Source: an uncultured Eubacteriales bacterium
GTDB lineage: Bacteria; Bacillota; Clostridia; Christensenellales; CAG-917
Direction: 5' to 3'
Assembly (NCBI GenBank): GCA_900547975.1
Contig: URIX01000041.1
Coordinates: forward strand, 1-16,865
Length of the DNA stretch: 16,865 nt
In this document: positions 13,825 through 16,865 of the stretch, one piece after another
Layout: each line of letters begins with the position of its first letter
How positions within the stretch are numbered: position 1 is the stretch's first letter
Notes under the pieces: generated by a model
Database searches by the model: none
What the model saw: only the letters and a program-made list of their open reading frames with translations
What the model was told of the DNA's origin: nothing
Position numbers and translations under genes: made by a program

Positions 13825-14870
13825 CAGTCGAAATCTTTGAGTTTTTTGAGGCGGTTGGGATGGCGAAGTTTGCGGAGTGCCTTTGCCTCGATTTGACGAA
13901 TACGCTCACGAGTGACATTGAATTCTCTGCCGACTTCTTCGAGTGTTCTGGGGTGCGAATCGTCAAGACCGTATCTCAAACGAAGCACTTTTTCTTCACG
14001 CGGAGTGAGCGTATTGAGCACTTGAATGAGTTGTTCTTTGAGCATATTGCCTTCTGCAACCTCACTCGGCGATTGAGAGGTGTGGTCCTCTATGAAGTCG
14101 CCAAGATGGCTGTCCTCTTCCTCGCCGATAGGCGTTTCGAGGGATACGGGGTCTTGCGCGATTTTTTGAATTTCGCGCACGCGCTCGACCGAGCAGCCGA
14201 GATATGCCGCGATTTCTTCCGCAGACGGCTCTCTGCCGAGTTTTTGAAGAAGTTGACGAGTCGCTCTGACTTGCTTGTTTATGGTTTCCACCATATGAAC
14301 GGGAATACGAATGGTTCTTGCCTGGTCGGCGATTGCGCGAGTGATTGCCTGTCTTATCCACCACGTTGCGTACGTCGAGAACTTGAAGCCCTTTGTATAG
14401 TCGAATTTTTCGACCGCTTTCATCAAGCCGAGATTGCCCTCTTGAATGAGGTCGAGGAATTGCATACCTCTGCCGACGTAGCGTTTTGCTATGGAAACGA
14501 CGAGACGTAGGTTCGCTTCGCTCAAAATATGCTTTGCTTCCTCGTCGCCTTCTTCCATACGCTTTGCAAGTTCGATTTCTTGATCGGCGGTCAAAAGAGG
14601 CACTTTGCCGATGTCTTTGAGATAGATTTTAACCGAGTCGTCAACGTTCGAATCGATGATTTTGTCAAAGGCGATGTCATCGTCATCAACGGTTTCTTCA
14701 ACCTTTACGTTTTCGTTTTGCAACGCGTTGAACACCATTTCCATATCTTCCGCGGTTGCGTTGAGGTGTTCGAGCCTTGCCATTATATCGTCTTCGCTGA
14801 TTGAGCCTTTACTCTTTCCGTATGTGACGATTTTGTCAATCTCTTGTTTCAAAAGTTGTTCTCTGTCCAC
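13824..14870 (-). CDS. sigA: Primary RNA polymerase sigma factor SigA (RpoD)
   Basis: This 348-residue protein directs RNA polymerase to housekeeping promoters. Region 1.1 is short and acidic (about 1–75), region 1.2 follows (VKIYLKDIGKVPLLTADQE), then region 2 (119–190) with LRLVVSIAKRYVGRGMQFLDL and the -10 recognition helix FSTYATWWIRQAITRAIADQ, region 3 (about 195–270), and region 4 with the -35 helix-turn-helix EEVGREFNVTRERIRQIE (311–328). No non-conserved insert is present between 1.2 and 2, as in Gram-positive SigA. It starts at GTG (14870) with GGAGG seven bases upstream. It follows dnaG by 20 nt. The perfect TTGACA–TATAAT boxes elsewhere in this window fit its -10 and -35 helices. 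Confidence 0.97.
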   Translation of the reverse strand: MDREQLLKQEIDKIVTYGKSKGSISEDDIMARLEHLNATAEDMEMVFNALQNENVKVEETVDDDDIAFDKIIDSNVDDSVKIYLKDIGKVPLLTADQEIELAKRMEEGDEEAKHILSEANLRLVVSIAKRYVGRGMQFLDLIQEGNLGLMKAVEKFDYTKGFKFSTYATWWIRQAITRAIADQARTIRIPVHMVETINKQVRATRQLLQKLGREPSAEEIAAYLGCSVERVREIQKIAQDPVSLETPIGEEEDSHLGDFIEDHTSQSPSEVAEGNMLKEQLIQVLNTLTPREEKVLRLRYGLDDSHPRTLEEVGREFNVTRERIRQIEAKALRKLRHPNRLKKLKDFD

Positions 14871-14890
14871 TTATATTCCTCCTCGGTGAA

Positions 14891-16663
14891 TCAAAGTTTG
14901 TCGTTAATGTCTTTGGATTTCAATATTTTTTGCAAGCGGGATATTTCAGAAATACTCGCTCGCTTTGCTTCGGGGTCTGATAGGTCGTTGTAGTCTTCCT
15001 TCAATCGTTCGAGGCGTTTTGCAATATGCTCGTTTGCAAGCATAAGCACGCAGTCGTTGAAGTAGTCCGCCTCGCGTATGGTGTCGGCAAATTTCATATT
15101 GATGTCCAAAATCTTGCCGATTTCCTCGTTTTCGTATCCGAATTTGCTGAACATCGAGTTCACAATGTCGGTATGCGCGGGCATAGTTTTTGCCCACTCA
15201 AACACTTCTTTATGTATGTCGTTTGCAAGCCACTCGGTCTTTATGACGTTTACATCCGCAAATTTTTCGCCTTTGAGAATGCGATTAAGCACGAATCTCG
15301 ACGCACGAAGGGTCTTTGCAACCTTTTCTTCGTCGCTTTCTTTTGATTGTTCGATTTTCGGCAATCGTATCATACCCGCTTCGTCCGAAAGCGTCGCGAC
15401 GGATACGCCGCTCTTTTTTGACACTATATCCGTATACACTTCTCTTTCTGCGCGATTTTCTATGCTTTTCAGCACTTTAAGAGCGGATTGAACGTATTTC
15501 GCCCTGCCGTTCACCGACCCCAAATCGTTTGCGTCGGCGCAAAGTTTAAGTTTGTATTCGATGACGGGCAACGCTTCTTTCTGCTTTTTGAGGAATGCTT
15601 CCGCGCCGCCGTCGCGCACGGTTTCGTCGGGGTCTTTGCCCTCGTCGAGAGATATTACTTTGACGTTCTGCACGAACTTGGTGAGAATATCCACGTTGCG
15701 TATCGTCGCTTTTTTGCCCGCGCCGTCGCCGTCGTAACAAACGTACAGATTTTCCGTCATACGCGACAACTCTCTCGCCTGCCCTTCGGTGAGCGCAGTT
15801 CCCATACACGCAACCGCGTTCTTTATGCCGACCGCGCCGAGCGATATAACGTCCATATACCCCTCGACCAAAACGAGTTCCTTGTACGCAACGCCGTTGA
15901 GTTTTTTGTCTCGTTTGATGAAGTTGATTCCGTATATCGTGCGCCCCTTGTCGAAAAGTGCGGTGTTAGTCGAGTTTTTGTATTTTGCAATGTCTTGCTC
16001 GCCGTGATAGATACGTCCGCCGAACGCGATGACGTTGCTCATACCGTCCATAATCGGCACGATAACTCTGTTTGCAAAAGCGTCGTAGGGGCGTTGAGTG
16101 TTGGCGATAAGTCCGCATTCTTCGAGGTCTTTGAGCAAATACCCCTTGCGGCGCATATACCCCACCATACTCTCGCCGTCGAGCGAAAGTCCGAGTCCGT
16201 AGCGTTTGCACACCTCGTCGTCAAGCCCCCTTGCGTGCAAATACTCTCTTGCGTCCTTGCCCTTATTCTCGTCGAGAAGATTGTTGCGATAATACCTTGC
16301 GACGTCGCGCATAAGTTGCTTCAAAACGTCGCTATGCTCTTTCTTTTCGGCGTATTTGGGGTCGAGTTTGACTTCCGGAAGTTGCATTCCCGCTTTGTCG
16401 GCAAGGATTTTTACGGCGTCGTAAAAGGACACCGATTCCATTTCCATAACGAACTTTACGACGTCGCCGCTCGCACCGCAACCGAAACAGTGATACCAAC
16501 CGTTATTCACGCAAAAAGAAGCCGTTTTTTCATTGTGGAAAGGACAACAACCGAAATAACGTCCGCCTTTTTTCTGCAAAGGGACGTACTGCGAAATGAC
16601 TTCGACGATGTCGCATTTATATTTGAGTTCTTCCATAAACTCAGGAGTAAAACCGCCTGCCAT
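14891..16663 (-). CDS. dnaG: DNA primase DnaG
   Basis: This 590-residue enzyme makes the RNA primers for leading- and lagging-strand synthesis. The N-terminal zinc-binding domain shows CPFH (Cys40, His43) and CFGC (Cys59, Cys62). The RNA polymerase core follows, with the TOPRIM motifs EGYMD (267–271) and DGDGAG (311–316) that bind the catalytic metals. The C-terminal part (about 430–590) is predicted helical and should contact the DnaB-type helicase; it is the least conserved section, as usual. AGAGG lies four bases before the ATG. It is the first gene of the operon with sigA, the classical macromolecular-synthesis arrangement, though rpsU is not in front of it here. Confidence 0.97.
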   Translation of the reverse strand: MAGGFTPEFMEELKYKCDIVEVISQYVPLQKKGGRYFGCCPFHNEKTASFCVNNGWYHCFGCGASGDVVKFVMEMESVSFYDAVKILADKAGMQLPEVKLDPKYAEKKEHSDVLKQLMRDVARYYRNNLLDENKGKDAREYLHARGLDDEVCKRYGLGLSLDGESMVGYMRRKGYLLKDLEECGLIANTQRPYDAFANRVIVPIMDGMSNVIAFGGRIYHGEQDIAKYKNSTNTALFDKGRTIYGINFIKRDKKLNGVAYKELVLVEGYMDVISLGAVGIKNAVACMGTALTEGQARELSRMTENLYVCYDGDGAGKKATIRNVDILTKFVQNVKVISLDEGKDPDETVRDGGAEAFLKKQKEALPVIEYKLKLCADANDLGSVNGRAKYVQSALKVLKSIENRAEREVYTDIVSKKSGVSVATLSDEAGMIRLPKIEQSKESDEEKVAKTLRASRFVLNRILKGEKFADVNVIKTEWLANDIHKEVFEWAKTMPAHTDIVNSMFSKFGYENEEIGKILDINMKFADTIREADYFNDCVLMLANEHIAKRLERLKEDYNDLSDPEAKRASISEISRLQKILKSKDINDKL

Positions 16664-16754
16664 AGTGCCTCTAAAAATATTTTCTACATATATATACGAA
16701 CGAAAGCGGCGTTTTTCCTAAAATTTATTGAAATAATAATTAAAAACAATTATA
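16664..16754 (-). promoter_or_regulatory. AT-rich leader of dnaG with a possible -10 box
   Basis: The stretch before dnaG is very AT-rich. A perfect TATAAT lies at 16749–16754 right after the upstream terminator, but the -35 position (AAAGAG) is poor, so the promoter of the dnaG operon is not fixed. The long 5' leader (over 80 nt) shows no clear hairpin. Confidence 0.3.
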
Positions 16755-16792
16755 GAAAATAAAAGAGATTGCTCTTTCTCTGAAAAAGCAAC
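16755..16792 (-). terminator. Terminator of a gene beyond the right edge
   Basis: On the minus strand GTTGCTTTTTC pairs with GAAAGAGCAAT around a three-base loop (16768–16792) with two G–U pairs, followed by the U-rich CTCTTTTATTTTC. The G–U pairs would be A–C mismatches in plus-strand RNA, so it serves minus-strand transcripts coming from outside the window. Confidence 0.65.
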
Positions 16793-16798
16793 CGTCGT

Positions 16799-16865
16799 GT
16801 ACTCTAAATAAAGTTTCCCCCTTCCTCACGTGTTTGGACTTCGGTGTTTGCAAGGCAATCCGCCT
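16799..16865 (+). repeat. Dispersed 67-bp repeat, copy 2 (cut by the window edge)
   Basis: It matches the minus strand at 258–324 with 63 of 67 identical bases and no gaps, in opposite orientation. It starts seven bases outside the terminator at 16755–16792. The last visible bases, AAGGCAATCCGCCT, are the beginning of the hairpin seen complete in copy 1; here the stem has an A where copy 1 has a G. The element continues past the edge. Confidence 0.85.

Noticed and set aside
15488..16762. 424-codon plus-strand open frame opposite dnaG
   Set aside because: Antisense shadow of the primase gene; biased composition and no protein features. The same applies to the long plus-strand frames at 3351–4211, 9373–10596, 10645–11577 and 13701–14510.

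Overview
The window looks like a piece of core chromosome from a low-to-moderate GC, Gram-positive-type bacterium, most likely an uncultured member of the Clostridia. The evidence is the dnaG–sigA–trmK–Nif3–Zn-ribbon gene order, an L20-type leader in front of infC–rpmI–rplT, an iscS–iscU pair without hscA/hscB, strong AGGAGG-like ribosome binding sites and sigma-A consensus promoters. Class-level placement is an inference from family knowledge; genus cannot be given.

Layout, right to left, because nearly every gene is on the minus strand. (1) Primase dnaG, the housekeeping sigma factor sigA, tRNA methyltransferase trmK, a Nif3-family protein and a coiled-coil/Zn-ribbon protein form one tight operon (16663 to 11580). 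A GH2 beta-galactosidase follows 26 nt later (11553 to 8533), and the first terminator seen lies behind it. (2) thrS has its own perfect-consensus promoter and a short leader without a T-box. (3) infC–rpmI–rplT is driven by a strong promoter and a leader that ends in an attenuator; infC starts at TTG. (4) A TrmH/SpoU-type RNA methyltransferase and a YebC/PmpR-family protein follow. (5) iscS and iscU, the Fe-S cluster assembly pair, have a promoter bracketed by two palindromes and end at a strong terminator. (6) A divergent pair follows: a 44-residue membrane miniprotein (the only plus-strand gene) and a lipoprotein on the minus strand whose promoter places the transcription start at its ATG. 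(7) The left 0.5 kb has no convincing gene and is rich in hairpins.

Functionally this is replication initiation, transcription initiation, translation (ThrRS, IF-3, L35, L20, rRNA/tRNA methylation) and Fe-S assembly. The beta-galactosidase is the one accessory metabolic gene. I saw no CRISPR array, transposase, prophage, toxin–antitoxin or defence genes and no tRNA or rRNA gene.

The most unusual signal is non-coding. A 67-bp sequence at 258–324 recurs, inverted and at 63/67 identity, at the extreme right edge (16799–16865), where the window cuts it off. One difference falls in a hairpin stem, which allows a prediction about the bases just beyond the window. With the other palindromes and a 26-bp direct repeat at the left end, this suggests a dispersed, structured repeat family. 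No multi-gene system that looks undescribed was found in the coding part.
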